From positions 1 to 47,101 of the forward strand of contig NZ_PEDM01000021.1 of NCBI RefSeq assembly GCF_002742685.1: DNA of 47,101 nucleotides. The letters are read 5' to 3'. The DNA is from Anoxybacillus flavithermus (GTDB taxonomy: Bacteria > Bacillota > Bacilli > Bacillales > Anoxybacillaceae). Within the stretch, counting starts at the first letter, position 1; each line of letters starts with the position of its first letter. The notes under the pieces are model-generated. The model was not told where the DNA came from. It saw only the letters and a program-made list of their open reading frames with translations, and did no database searches. Below, in pieces: positions 35,292 to 44,121 of this stretch. The position numbers and the translations under genes were made by a program.

Positions 35292-36364
35292 GCGGACGCT
35301 CTCCTTTCTTTTATACGTACGGCTAACGCTAAGACGAACAATAAAGTAGAAAGAAAGCAAATGAAGAAAAACGAAATCGGTAACATCCATTTTTTTAACA
35401 TATGGAAAAACGTATAATCGCTCATCGGCGCCATCGCTGCAAAGAAAATAACGGTATATACAAATAGCAAAATCCATCGTCGTGATGCCTTGTTTGTAAT
35501 GTCAAATAGATCCGGAATAAGCGCTGTCGCAAGTGAAATGCGAATAAACGCCCCTGCTAGCCATTGATAAACTGATAAAAAATCAAAATGTTCTAAATAT
35601 GTTCCTAAGTTCACCATTCGCCATTGTTCAAAGGCTGGATAACGTAAATGGCTCGCTTCTGTCGGTCCAAATTCTGTGATAGCTCCGATTGTCGGTCCGA
35701 GTGATAAACTGGCAGCTACAACTCCAAACAAAACGAGTTTTATAAAAGAAATGTTCGTCTTCATTTGTTGTTGCATAAATAGTAAAAGAACAATCTCTCC
35801 ATAGCCAGCAGCGACATACATGACTCCTTTCCAAACGGGCATCCATCCGTCTTCGAGCATTGGCTTTAACAGCTCATAATTTTTGTGTGGGGTCGTCGCT
35901 AAAGCAACAAAAATGCCGAACAATACGACGAAAGGTAAAAGAATGCCTGATGTTTTAGCGATCGATGGCAACCCAATTGAAGCGTTATAAAAGCAAATGA
36001 TACAAAGTGTAACGATAATCGCCCAGTTCGGTGTTCCTGTTAAATACGATGTCGTTGTAAACGTTGTCGTATCTTTTAATGTGACAACGCTAATGATGAG
36101 TAAATATAAACATGTGACAGAAGCAATAAAATAGGCAATCGGCGCTCCTATATTTTCTTTTAGCCACTGGAAGATATGTGTTTGTTGCGATTGTTTTATA
36201 GGAAAATAAATAACAGGGAGAAATATGACTAGCAATATAAGTCCGATGACAGTCGAAATCCATGCATCTCGCCCAGCAATTTCAAGCAACACTGGAATAA
36301 TGATGACGTGATTCATCAGTCCAATCGATAACATTAACACGAATAGCATTTGTACTGTATTCAT
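35288..36364 (-). CDS. Germinant receptor B subunit
   Basis: This 358-residue GerAB-family (amino-acid permease-like) protein has about ten membrane helices. It binds the germinant. The ATG at 36364 follows AAAGGTG; GTG at 36370 is less well placed. It is the first gene of the operon, so gene order is B-A-C instead of the usual A-B-C. The germinant cannot be predicted. Confidence 0.9.
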   Translation of the reverse strand: MNTVQMLFVLMLSIGLMNHVIIIPVLLEIAGRDAWISTVIGLILLVIFLPVIYFPIKQSQQTHIFQWLKENIGAPIAYFIASVTCLYLLIISVVTLKDTTTFTTTSYLTGTPNWAIIVTLCIICFYNASIGLPSIAKTSGILLPFVVLFGIFVALATTPHKNYELLKPMLEDGWMPVWKGVMYVAAGYGEIVLLLFMQQQMKTNISFIKLVLFGVVAASLSLGPTIGAITEFGPTEASHLRYPAFEQWRMVNLGTYLEHFDFLSVYQWLAGAFIRISLATALIPDLFDITNKASRRWILLFVYTVIFFAAMAPMSDYTFFHMLKKWMLPISFFFICFLSTLLFVLALAVRIKERRASA

Positions 36365-36472
36365 AAGCACACACCTTTTATCCCTTTGTATTTTTTATCG
36401 TTTCCAAACACGGAAATCATATGCATCGTCACCATCTAGGCTCGCTTTGCCATATAAATAAAAAAGTAGTTA

Positions 36473-36481
36473 TGCTACAAT
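36473..36481 (+). promoter_or_regulatory. Extended -10 promoter for ddl
   Basis: TGCTACAAT gives an extended -10 (TG, one base, TACAAT) 35 nt before ddl; the -35 box is weak. Confidence 0.45.
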
Positions 36482-36516
36482 AAATGAAGTGAATGAACAG
36501 TCGAGGAGGAAAAAAC

Positions 36517-37581
36517 ATGAAAATGACGTTAGGTATACTATACGGCGGAAAATCGCCTGAGCATAAAGTATCGTTGCAAACTGCACGCTCTGTCATTAAT
36601 GCGGTAAATAAAGAAAAATTTACGGTTGTTCCGATTTACATTACGACAGAGGGAGAATGGTTGCGCGGGGAAGCGATTGAAGGAGAAGTGCAAGATGTGA
36701 AACAACTAGCATTTCAACATGGTTTACCAGCGCTCACGTCTATTGCAAATGGTTCGGAAAAAAAAGAAGAGCGCGTTGATGTTATTTTTCCTCTTTTACA
36801 CGGGCCGAACGGAGAAGATGGAACGGTGCAAGGGATGTTAGAATTATTAAACGTACCGTACGTTGGGAACGGTGTGTTAGCATCAGCTGTCGGTATGGAT
36901 AAAGTTGTTATGAAACAATTGTTTGCGCAAGCGGGATTAAAACAAGCACGTTACGTCTTTTTCTTGAAAAAAGAATGGGAAAAACATAAAGAAACCGTAT
37001 ATGAAACGGTAGAACGTGAGCTTGGCTATCCGTGTTTTGTCAAACCAGCCAACGCCGGTTCAAGCGTGGGCATAAGCAAATGTAAAAACCGTGAGCAGCT
37101 ACAAGTGGCATTCCAACAAGCGTTTCGCTACGATCGAAAAATCATCGTCGAAGAAGCGATTATCGGTCGTGAAGTGGAAATTGGCGTGATCGGAAACGAC
37201 GAGCCGATTTGTTCGGTTGTGGGGGAAATTGTGCCGAAAAAGGAATTTTACGATTACGAAGCAAAATATGTTGATGGAAATACAGAGTTAGTTATTCCAG
37301 CGAACATTACAGATAAAGAATACGAAACGATAAAACAAATGGCACTTACAGCTTTTAAAGTGCTCGATTTAGCTGGATTAGTCCGTGCTGACTTTTTCTT
37401 GACGGCAAATGGAGAGGCGTATATTAACGAAGTCAATACGATGCCGGGCTTTACACCGTTTAGTATGTTTCCGCTCTTATGGAAGCATACAGGTGTATCG
37501 TATGAGGAGTTAATTGAACGTCTCATTCAACTTGCCATCGAGCGATATGAAGAAAAACAAAATATTACGTATGTATTTTAA
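36517..37581 (+). CDS. ddl: D-alanine--D-alanine ligase
   Basis: This 354-residue ATP-grasp ligase has [14 protein letters not shown] (N-terminal), [32 protein letters not shown] and [16 protein letters not shown] motifs. It makes D-Ala-D-Ala for peptidoglycan. The ATG at 36517 follows GAGGAGG. It is followed 9 nt later by murF, which adds its product to the muropeptide, and alr is further down, so three consecutive steps are clustered. Confidence 0.95.
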   Translation: MKMTLGILYGGKSPEHKVSLQTARSVINAVNKEKFTVVPIYITTEGEWLRGEAIEGEVQDVKQLAFQHGLPALTSIANGSEKKEERVDVIFPLLHGPNGEDGTVQGMLELLNVPYVGNGVLASAVGMDKVVMKQLFAQAGLKQARYVFFLKKEWEKHKETVYETVERELGYPCFVKPANAGSSVGISKCKNREQLQVAFQQAFRYDRKIIVEEAIIGREVEIGVIGNDEPICSVVGEIVPKKEFYDYEAKYVDGNTELVIPANITDKEYETIKQMALTAFKVLDLAGLVRADFFLTANGEAYINEVNTMPGFTPFSMFPLLWKHTGVSYEELIERLIQLAIERYEEKQNITYVF

Positions 37582-37590
37582 GGTGATCAT

Positions 37591-38967
37591 ATGATTATAC
37601 GTTCATTAGCAGACATTCAAACGATGATTCCGGGAAGTATGATTGATGAGCGATATGCTTCTGTTATGATTCATGGTGTGTCAACAGATACGCGCACCAT
37701 TGAGCGGGAAAGTTTATATGTTCCGTTAAAAGGAGCCACGTTTAATGGTCATCAGTTTGTTAAGGAGGCGTTTGAAAAAGGAGCAGCCGCTACACTATGG
37801 AGCAAACATGAGCCAAATCCCCCAACAGATGTGCCGCTCATTTTTGTTGAAGATTCACTCGTTGCATTGCAACAGCTAGCCCATGCGTATCGAAAACAAC
37901 TTCGTGCGCGCGTCATCGGGGTGACTGGAAGCAACGGAAAAACGACAACAAAAGATATGATTGCATCACTGCTTGGGACAGTATATCGTGTGCAAAAGAC
38001 AGAAGGTAATTTAAACAATCATATCGGTGTGCCGCTCACACTGCTTCGTTTAAAAGAAGAAACAGAGTATGCCGTTGTCGAAATGGGAATGAGTGGGTTT
38101 GGTGAAATTGAGTTGCTTTCTACTCTCGCAGAGCCTGACATTGCAGTGATTACAAACATTGGTGAATCGCATTTACAGGAGCTCGGTTCGCGCGAGGGCA
38201 TTGCAACAGCAAAGTTTGAGATCGTGAAAGGGCTACAACGTGAAGGGTTGTTTATTTATCACGGGGATGAGCCGTTGTTGCAAACACGTGTGGAAAACGC
38301 TAATCTTCCGCATGTTCAAACGTTTGGGATGGAACTGACAAACGATCATTATCCGCTAGACATTCGTGTTCAAGCGGACGGAACGACGTTTAAGGTAAAT
38401 CGTTGGCCAGACGAAACGTTTCATATGCCGCTTCTCGGTCGCCACCATGTGATGAACGCACTAGCGGCGATTGCGGTTGCACGCTTCGCTTCTGTTGATG
38501 TGGCTCATATGAAAGAAGGTTTTTTACGTTTATCTGTAACAAAAATGCGTACAGAAGTCATCAAACGTCACGACGGAGTGACGATCATTAACGATGCATA
38601 TAATGCAAGCCCGACATCGATGCGTGCTGCGCTTGAGTTGCTTGGACAATTGACAGGATATCGTAAAAAAATAGCGATTGTTGGCGATATGCTTGAATTA
38701 GGTGAACAAGAAATTGCTTTTCATGAACAAATTGGCGCGATGATCGATCCGCAAAAAATAGATTATGTGTTGACATACGGTGAGCGTGCAAAGGCGATTG
38801 CTGAACGAGCGAGCAAGCGATTTAGCAAAGGACATGTTCGTTCTTATGACGATAAGACGAAGCTAGCGGCAGATGTGCAAACGATGATGGAGGCGGGGGA
38901 CGTCATTTTACTTAAGGCGTCTCGAGGGATGAAGTTAGAGGAAATCATTTCTTTGTTAAATAAATAA
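37591..38967 (+). CDS. murF: UDP-N-acetylmuramoyl-tripeptide--D-alanyl-D-alanine ligase
   Basis: This 458-residue Mur ligase has the ATP loop GVTGSNGKTTTKDM (about 110-123), EMGMSGFGE and NDAYNASPTSMRAAL. It adds D-Ala-D-Ala to the UDP-MurNAc-tripeptide in the cytoplasm. It lies 9 nt after ddl with AAGGTGAT before its ATG. Confidence 0.95.
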   Translation: MIIRSLADIQTMIPGSMIDERYASVMIHGVSTDTRTIERESLYVPLKGATFNGHQFVKEAFEKGAAATLWSKHEPNPPTDVPLIFVEDSLVALQQLAHAYRKQLRARVIGVTGSNGKTTTKDMIASLLGTVYRVQKTEGNLNNHIGVPLTLLRLKEETEYAVVEMGMSGFGEIELLSTLAEPDIAVITNIGESHLQELGSREGIATAKFEIVKGLQREGLFIYHGDEPLLQTRVENANLPHVQTFGMELTNDHYPLDIRVQADGTTFKVNRWPDETFHMPLLGRHHVMNALAAIAVARFASVDVAHMKEGFLRLSVTKMRTEVIKRHDGVTIINDAYNASPTSMRAALELLGQLTGYRKKIAIVGDMLELGEQEIAFHEQIGAMIDPQKIDYVLTYGERAKAIAERASKRFSKGHVRSYDDKTKLAADVQTMMEAGDVILLKASRGMKLEEIISLLNK

Positions 38968-38985
38968 AAAGAAGCGTTCAATTTG

Positions 38986-39014
38986 TTGAAAACATATGCA
39001 TAAAATGGTATGAT
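38986..39014 (+). promoter_or_regulatory. Sigma-A promoter of cshA
   Basis: TTGAAA (38986-38991), 17-nt spacer, TATGAT (39009-39014). Confidence 0.8.
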
Positions 39015-39029
39015 GAACGAGAGCTGTTT

Positions 39030-39080
39030 ACGGAATGAATTTCAACAAGGCACTTCCGTCTATACGGGAATGCCTTTTTT
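39030..39080 (+). terminator. Attenuator-like leader of cshA
   Basis: AAGGCA (39047-39052) and TGCCTT (39071-39076) with an inner CCGT/ACGG stem form a terminator with a T run, 24 nt before the cshA start. ACGGAA (39030-39035) can instead pair with TTCCGT (39054-39059), which would break the terminator. Confidence 0.7.
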
Positions 39081-39103
39081 CGTAAGTTATTTGAAGAAGG
39101 AGT

Positions 39104-40519
39104 ATGAAAAAATTGGTTACATTTAAAGAATTTGGGTTAAGTCCAGAGTTGATGAAAGCAGTTAGTAAAATGGGATTCGAAGAAGCAACGCCAATTCAAG
39201 CGGCGACGATCCCACTTAGTTTGCAAAATCGTGATGTCATTGGTCAGGCGCAAACAGGAACAGGGAAAACGGCAGCGTTTGGGATCCCGCTTATTGAAAA
39301 AATTGATATGAACAACGATGCGGTGCAAGCAATTGTTGTTGCGCCGACGCGAGAATTAGCGATTCAAGTATCCGAAGAACTATATAAAATTGGTTCAACG
39401 AAGCGTGTGCGCGTTTTGCCGATTTATGGTGGGCAAGATATTGAACGTCAAATTCGTGCATTAAAAAAACATCCACACATTATTGTCGGTACACCGGGAC
39501 GGGTGCTTGATCACATTCAACGTCGTACACTCCGTCTACAAAATGTGCATACGGTCGTGTTAGACGAGGCAGATGAAATGTTGAACATGGGCTTTGTTGA
39601 AGACATTGAGGCAATTTTAAGCCATGTGCCAACAGAGCGTCAGACACTCCTTTTCTCAGCGACGATGCCTGAACCGATTCGCCGCATCGCTGAACGATTT
39701 ATGAACAATCCAGAACTCGTTCGCGTGAAAGCGAAAGAAATGACTGTTCCGAACATTGAACAATATTACATTGAAATTCAAGAAAAGAAAAAGTTTGATA
39801 CGTTAACGCGCTTATTAGATATTCAATCTCCTGAATTAGCGATTGTTTTTGGAAGAACGAAACGCCGTGTCGATGAGCTAGCAGAAGCGCTCAATTTGCG
39901 TGGCTATACGGCAGAGGGGATTCATGGTGATTTAAGCCAAGCAAAGCGTTTATCTGTGCTGCGTAAGTTTAAGGAAGGTTCTATTGATATTTTAGTGGCG
40001 ACAGACGTAGCTGCACGTGGTTTAGATATTTCTGGTGTGACACATGTGTACAATTTCGATATTCCACAAGACCCGGAAAGCTATGTTCATCGCATCGGTC
40101 GAACAGGGCGTGCGGGGAAAACAGGCATGGCGATCACATTTGTGACTCCACGTGAAATCGGACAGTTGCACCACATTGAAAAAACGACGAAGCGGAAAAT
40201 GGAACGGATGAAACCGCCAACGTTAGATGAGGCGCTTGAAGGTCAACAACGGGCAGCGATTGAAAAATTGCTTGAGACGATTGAGCATAACAATTTATCG
40301 TTTTATAAACGTGCTGCAGAAGAATTGTTAGAAGAACATGACTCCGTTTCGCTTGTTGCCGCGTGTATTAAAATGTTAACGAAAGAGCCGGATATGACGC
40401 CTGTGCAGTTGACAGAAGAACCACCGATTATGAAAAAAGAGAAAAAGCGGCAAGTACAAACGCGTCAACGCCGCAATGAAACGCGTGGGCGTGGAGCAAA
40501 AACGCGTGCGAAACGATAG
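39104..40519 (+). CDS. cshA: DEAD-box RNA helicase CshA
   Basis: This 471-residue helicase has the Q motif ([26 protein letters not shown]), [23 protein letters not shown] and a basic, Arg/Lys-rich tail (about 430-471) as in CshA. It unwinds RNA in the degradosome and in ribosome assembly, mainly at low temperature. Its transcript starts about 85 nt upstream and includes an attenuator-like hairpin. In B. subtilis ydbS, ydbT and a rhomboid gene separate it from acpS; here acpS is next. Confidence 0.95.
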   Translation: MKKLVTFKEFGLSPELMKAVSKMGFEEATPIQAATIPLSLQNRDVIGQAQTGTGKTAAFGIPLIEKIDMNNDAVQAIVVAPTRELAIQVSEELYKIGSTKRVRVLPIYGGQDIERQIRALKKHPHIIVGTPGRVLDHIQRRTLRLQNVHTVVLDEADEMLNMGFVEDIEAILSHVPTERQTLLFSATMPEPIRRIAERFMNNPELVRVKAKEMTVPNIEQYYIEIQEKKKFDTLTRLLDIQSPELAIVFGRTKRRVDELAEALNLRGYTAEGIHGDLSQAKRLSVLRKFKEGSIDILVATDVAARGLDISGVTHVYNFDIPQDPESYVHRIGRTGRAGKTGMAITFVTPREIGQLHHIEKTTKRKMERMKPPTLDEALEGQQRAAIEKLLETIEHNNLSFYKRAAEELLEEHDSVSLVAACIKMLTKEPDMTPVQLTEEPPIMKKEKKRQVQTRQRRNETRGRGAKTRAKR

Positions 40520-40520
40520 G

Positions 40521-40553
40521 AGCTGTCTTCATAGATAGCTTCTTTTTCTTTAT
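40521..40553 (+). terminator. Terminator after cshA
   Basis: GAGCTGTC pairs with GATAGCTTC (with G-T pairs), followed by TTTTTC. Confidence 0.65.
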
Positions 40554-40566
40554 TGGAGGGATATGG

Positions 40567-40929
40567 ATGATTGTCGGGATTGGGATTGACATTGTGGAGT
40601 TAAGTCGTATTGCTCAATTGATCGAACAACAACCAAAATTTATTGACCGCATTTTAACACATAATGAGCGCATTCGTTTTCAACAATTATCGTCAAAACG
40701 AAAAATTGAATTTGTGGCAGGGCGATTTGCGGCAAAAGAAGCGTATGCGAAAGCGTTAGGTACGGGGATTGGTGCCCATGTTTCCTTTCGTGATATTGAA
40801 ATAAAAAATGACGAAAATGGCAAACCGTATATTGTTTCTTCTTCTCCAAATGAACGTGTGCACGTTTCCATTTCACATAGCGAACATTATGCGGTTGCCC
40901 AAGTAATTATTGAACGCTTGTCAAGCTAG
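40567..40929 (+). CDS. acpS: Holo-[acyl-carrier-protein] synthase
   Basis: This 120-residue enzyme has [12 protein letters not shown] (metal Asp, residues 4-15) and [15 protein letters not shown] (catalytic Glu region). It transfers phosphopantetheine from CoA to acyl carrier protein. Start after TGGAGGG. Confidence 0.95.
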   Translation: MIVGIGIDIVELSRIAQLIEQQPKFIDRILTHNERIRFQQLSSKRKIEFVAGRFAAKEAYAKALGTGIGAHVSFRDIEIKNDENGKPYIVSSSPNERVHVSISHSEHYAVAQVIIERLSS

Positions 40930-41003
40930 TCTGCATATTCTCCCGTTTGACCTCATATGATGGCTTATGAAGGAAGTCCAAATGAGGTAAAGGGGTTGGA
41001 AAA

Positions 41004-42023
41004 ATGAGACGAACATGGCTTTTTTGGTGCCTGCTTCTTTTTGTTGTAGGCAGTTTGGCCGCTTGCGGAGACAAGTCGCAACAAGATGTATTAAAAGCGC
41101 TTGATGAGAAAGTGCAAACGATGTCTGGGTACAAAGCCGAAGCAAAAATGACGCTTCAGACAGGGACGGAGCCACAAGTGTATGAAATTGAAATTTGGCA
41201 TAAGTCTCCAAATTACTACCGCGTGAACTTAAAAAATGCTCAGCGTGATCAACATCAAATGATTTTGCGTAACGATGAAGGAGTATTTGTATTAACGCCT
41301 GCATTAAATAAAAGTTTTCGTTTTCAAAGCGACTGGCCGCAAAACGCAAGCCAAGTGTATTTGTATGAATCGCTCGTAAAAGACATTTTAGCCGACTCGA
41401 AAGCAGATTTTAAAGCAACAAAAAATCATTACGTGTTCCAAACGAAAACAAATTATGAAAACAAAAAAATGTTGCCAAAACAAGAGATCACATTAAATAA
41501 AAAAGATTTAACGCCAGTGAAAGTGACCGTCATGGACATTGACTCGCAACCGATGTTGACTGTTGAATTTTCAAAAGTAGAATGGAATGCTGCGTTTGAT
41601 GATAATGCTTTTGATGTAAGTAAAAACATGACGAGAGCGAAGTTGGAAAATGAACAAGAAGTGACAAAAGAAGCGAATCAGCAAGCAGCGCCAGTTATGT
41701 ATCCGACATATGAGCTCGATGGTGTGAAACTTGTGGAAGAAAAAGAATTTACAACGGCAAACGGGAAACGAATTGTCATGACATTTGCTGGGGAAAAATC
41801 GTTTACTCTTGTACAAGAAAAAGCTCATGCTGTGCCGACAGCAAACGTATCGACAACGGTTAAGGGTGAGCCTGTTGATTTAGGATTTGCTGTTGGAGCG
41901 CTGGCAAACGGCACATTGACGTGGACGTATAAAGGTGTCGATTTTATTCTTGCTTCACAAGATTTAACGAAAGACGAGATGGTTGCGATTGCCCGTTCGG
42001 TGCAAGGTAAGGTGATGAAGTAA
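41004..42023 (+). CDS. ydcC: Lipoprotein YdcC (LolA-like)
   Basis: This 339-residue protein has a lipoprotein signal with lipobox SLAAC (Cys21) and a LolA/LolB-like beta domain. In clostridia the homologue GerS is needed for cortex modification; in Bacillus ydcC is transcribed by sigma E, so a sporulation role is likely. It always lies between acpS and alr in this group. GGGGTTGG ribosome site. Confidence 0.85.
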   Translation: MRRTWLFWCLLLFVVGSLAACGDKSQQDVLKALDEKVQTMSGYKAEAKMTLQTGTEPQVYEIEIWHKSPNYYRVNLKNAQRDQHQMILRNDEGVFVLTPALNKSFRFQSDWPQNASQVYLYESLVKDILADSKADFKATKNHYVFQTKTNYENKKMLPKQEITLNKKDLTPVKVTVMDIDSQPMLTVEFSKVEWNAAFDDNAFDVSKNMTRAKLENEQEVTKEANQQAAPVMYPTYELDGVKLVEEKEFTTANGKRIVMTFAGEKSFTLVQEKAHAVPTANVSTTVKGEPVDLGFAVGALANGTLTWTYKGVDFILASQDLTKDEMVAIARSVQGKVMK

Positions 42024-42051
42024 GACTCGCGTGGCGGGTCTTTATTTTTTT
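42023..42051 (+). terminator. Terminator after ydcC
   Basis: AGACTCGC and GCGGGTCT pair around GTG, followed by TTATTTTTTT. Confidence 0.85.
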
Positions 42052-42117
42052 GTTGACATGATGCAAGGAGAAAAGAAATAATCAAACGTGAACATATTTT
42101 TGAAGGGGTTTGGAAGG

Positions 42118-43275
42118 ATGGATCGAGCATTTTATCGCGATACATGGGCAGAAATTGATTTAGATGCAATTTTTTATAATGTGCAATCAATGAAACAACA
42201 CGTCGGCACTCATGTTGATGTCATTGCCGTCGTGAAAGCGAATGCTTATGGACATGGAGATATTCAAGTAGCGAAAACAGCGCTTGAAGCAGGTGCCACG
42301 CGTTTAGCCGTTGCCTTTTTGGACGAAGCGCTCGCACTAAGAAAAAAAGGGATCCCTTTAGACGTCCCGATTATCGTACTTGGGGCGACAAACCCTTTAC
42401 ATGCGCCGTTAGCTGCTAGTCAAAATGTTACGTTAACCATTTTTCGTGCGGATTGGTTGGAGCAAGCGGTGATGTATGCCCCATATGAACAACCATTAAA
42501 CGTTCATATGAAGTTAGATACAGGGATGGGACGTTTGGGAGCGAAAACAGAAGAAGAAGTGAAGCGCATTGTACACATGATTGAACAACATACATGTTTT
42601 GTACTTGAAGGAGTATATACGCATTTTGCGACAGCCGATGAGCAAAATATAGATTATTTTTCGTTTCAATATGATACGTTTCTACACATGCTAGAATGGT
42701 TACCGATTAAGCCACCACTCATTCATTGCGCCAATAGCGCAGCGGCACTACGCTATCCTGATCGCGTATTCAATGCAGTTCGTTTCGGTATCTCTATGTA
42801 TGGATTGACACCGTCACAAGAAATGAAGCCGTTTTTGCCGTATCCATTAAAAGAAGCATTCTCGCTCCATAGTCGTTTAACCCATGTAAAAAAGGTGAAG
42901 GCAGGGGAAAAAATCAGTTATGGGGCGACATATGCTGCGGAAGCAGATGAATGGATTGGTACGGTTCCAATTGGCTATGCAGACGGTTGGTTGCGCCGTA
43001 TGCAACATTTTTCTGTTCTTGTTGATGGAAAGCGCGCTCCTATTGTTGGACGTGTTTGTATGGACCAAATAATGATTCGTCTGCCGTATGAGCTTCCTGT
43101 CGGTACAAAAGTAACGCTCATTGGTGAACAAAAAGGTGAACGTATTTCCATCGATGATGTTGCTGCACATGTAAATACGATTAATTATGAAATTCCTTGT
43201 ACAATTAGTTATCGTGTTCCCCGTATTTTTTTAAAAAACAAGAGTATAATTGAAGTGAGAAATGCGGTATTATAG
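42118..43275 (+). CDS. alr: Alanine racemase
   Basis: This 385-residue PLP enzyme has the Schiff-base Lys40 in AVVKANAYGHG and the second catalytic Tyr in ISYGATYAAE. It makes D-alanine for the ddl step. The ATG at 42118 after GAAGG is favoured; an upstream frame from 42088 adds ten residues without need. Confidence 0.95.
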   Translation: MDRAFYRDTWAEIDLDAIFYNVQSMKQHVGTHVDVIAVVKANAYGHGDIQVAKTALEAGATRLAVAFLDEALALRKKGIPLDVPIIVLGATNPLHAPLAASQNVTLTIFRADWLEQAVMYAPYEQPLNVHMKLDTGMGRLGAKTEEEVKRIVHMIEQHTCFVLEGVYTHFATADEQNIDYFSFQYDTFLHMLEWLPIKPPLIHCANSAAALRYPDRVFNAVRFGISMYGLTPSQEMKPFLPYPLKEAFSLHSRLTHVKKVKAGEKISYGATYAAEADEWIGTVPIGYADGWLRRMQHFSVLVDGKRAPIVGRVCMDQIMIRLPYELPVGTKVTLIGEQKGERISIDDVAAHVNTINYEIPCTISYRVPRIFLKNKSIIEVRNAVL

Positions 43276-43349
43276 TAGATGGGTGCAGTGAGAACGATCA
43301 TTTTCGAAAAATTTCTACAAAATTTGGGCGAATGCTGCTGGAAATGACT

Positions 43350-43377
43350 TTGCATCGCGATGATGAAATGGTATGAT
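43350..43377 (+). promoter_or_regulatory. Promoter of ndoAI-ndoA
   Basis: TTGCAT (43350-43355), 16-nt spacer, TATGAT (43372-43377). Confidence 0.6.
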
Positions 43378-43427
43378 GTAAATTGGGAGCAACTATGTGG
43401 TTGTAGTTTAGTTGGAGGTGTGTGTTT

Positions 43428-43709
43428 GTGTCTGAATCCAGCGCAACAACAGAAATTGTTATTCGGTTACCGCAGGCGTTAGTGAGCGAATTAGATGGAA
43501 TTGTGAAGCAAGAAAACGGCAGCCGAAACGAACTTATTTATCAAGCGATGAAATTGTACATCCGCGAGCGGAAAAAACGTCAAATTCGAGAAGCGATGCG
43601 ACGTGGGTATATGGAGATGGCGAAAATTAATTTGTCGCTTGCATCGGAGGCTTTTCTTGCGGAATATGAAGCTGACCACACCGTTGAACGTTTAGTTAGC
43701 GGGGGGTAA
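43428..43709 (+). CDS. ndoAI: EndoAI antitoxin (ribbon-helix-helix)
   Basis: This 93-residue protein has an N-terminal RHH domain ([34 protein letters not shown]) and a C-terminal toxin-binding tail. It blocks EndoA. GTG at 43428 is 8 nt after GGAGGTG; GTG at 43422 is too close. The toxin gene follows 4 nt later. Confidence 0.92.
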   Translation: MSESSATTEIVIRLPQALVSELDGIVKQENGSRNELIYQAMKLYIRERKKRQIREAMRRGYMEMAKINLSLASEAFLAEYEADHTVERLVSGG

Positions 43710-43713
43710 TCTT

Positions 43714-44064
43714 TTGATTGTCAAACGTGGTGACGTGTATTTTGCCGATCTTTCTCCAGTAGTTGGATCAGAGCAAGGGGGCGTGCGCCCTGTGCTTGTT
43801 ATTCAAAATGACATCGGGAACCGTTTCAGTCCAACCGTCATCGTTGCTGCCATTACTGCGCAAATCCAAAAAGCGAAGTTGCCTACACATGTTGAAATCG
43901 ACGCAAAGCGCTACGGATTTGAACGGGACTCTGTCATTTTGCTTGAACAAATTCGGACGATCGATAAACAGCGTCTGACAGATAAGATTACCCATCTAGA
44001 TGAAGAGATGATGGATAAAGTAGATGAAGCGCTGCAAATTAGTCTTGGTCTTATTGATTTTTAA
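43714..44064 (+). CDS. ndoA: EndoA/MazF mRNA interferase
   Basis: This 116-residue toxin has [30 protein letters not shown] and [10 protein letters not shown], the EndoA signature that in B. subtilis cuts UACAU sites in mRNA. TTG start after GGGGGGTAA. The sigma-B (rsb) cluster that follows it in B. subtilis is missing; tex is next. Confidence 0.94.
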   Translation: MIVKRGDVYFADLSPVVGSEQGGVRPVLVIQNDIGNRFSPTVIVAAITAQIQKAKLPTHVEIDAKRYGFERDSVILLEQIRTIDKQRLTDKITHLDEEMMDKVDEALQISLGLIDF

Positions 44065-44073
44065 TATGCTGGA

Positions 44074-44103
44074 AAAATAGCTACATTGCGTAGCTATTTT
44101 TGT
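44074..44103 (+). terminator. Terminator after ndoA
   Basis: AAAAATAGCTAC and GTAGCTATTTTT are perfect 12-bp arms around ATTGC, followed by GTTT. Confidence 0.85.
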
Positions 44104-44121
44104 TTAGGGGAGGCATTTTCT

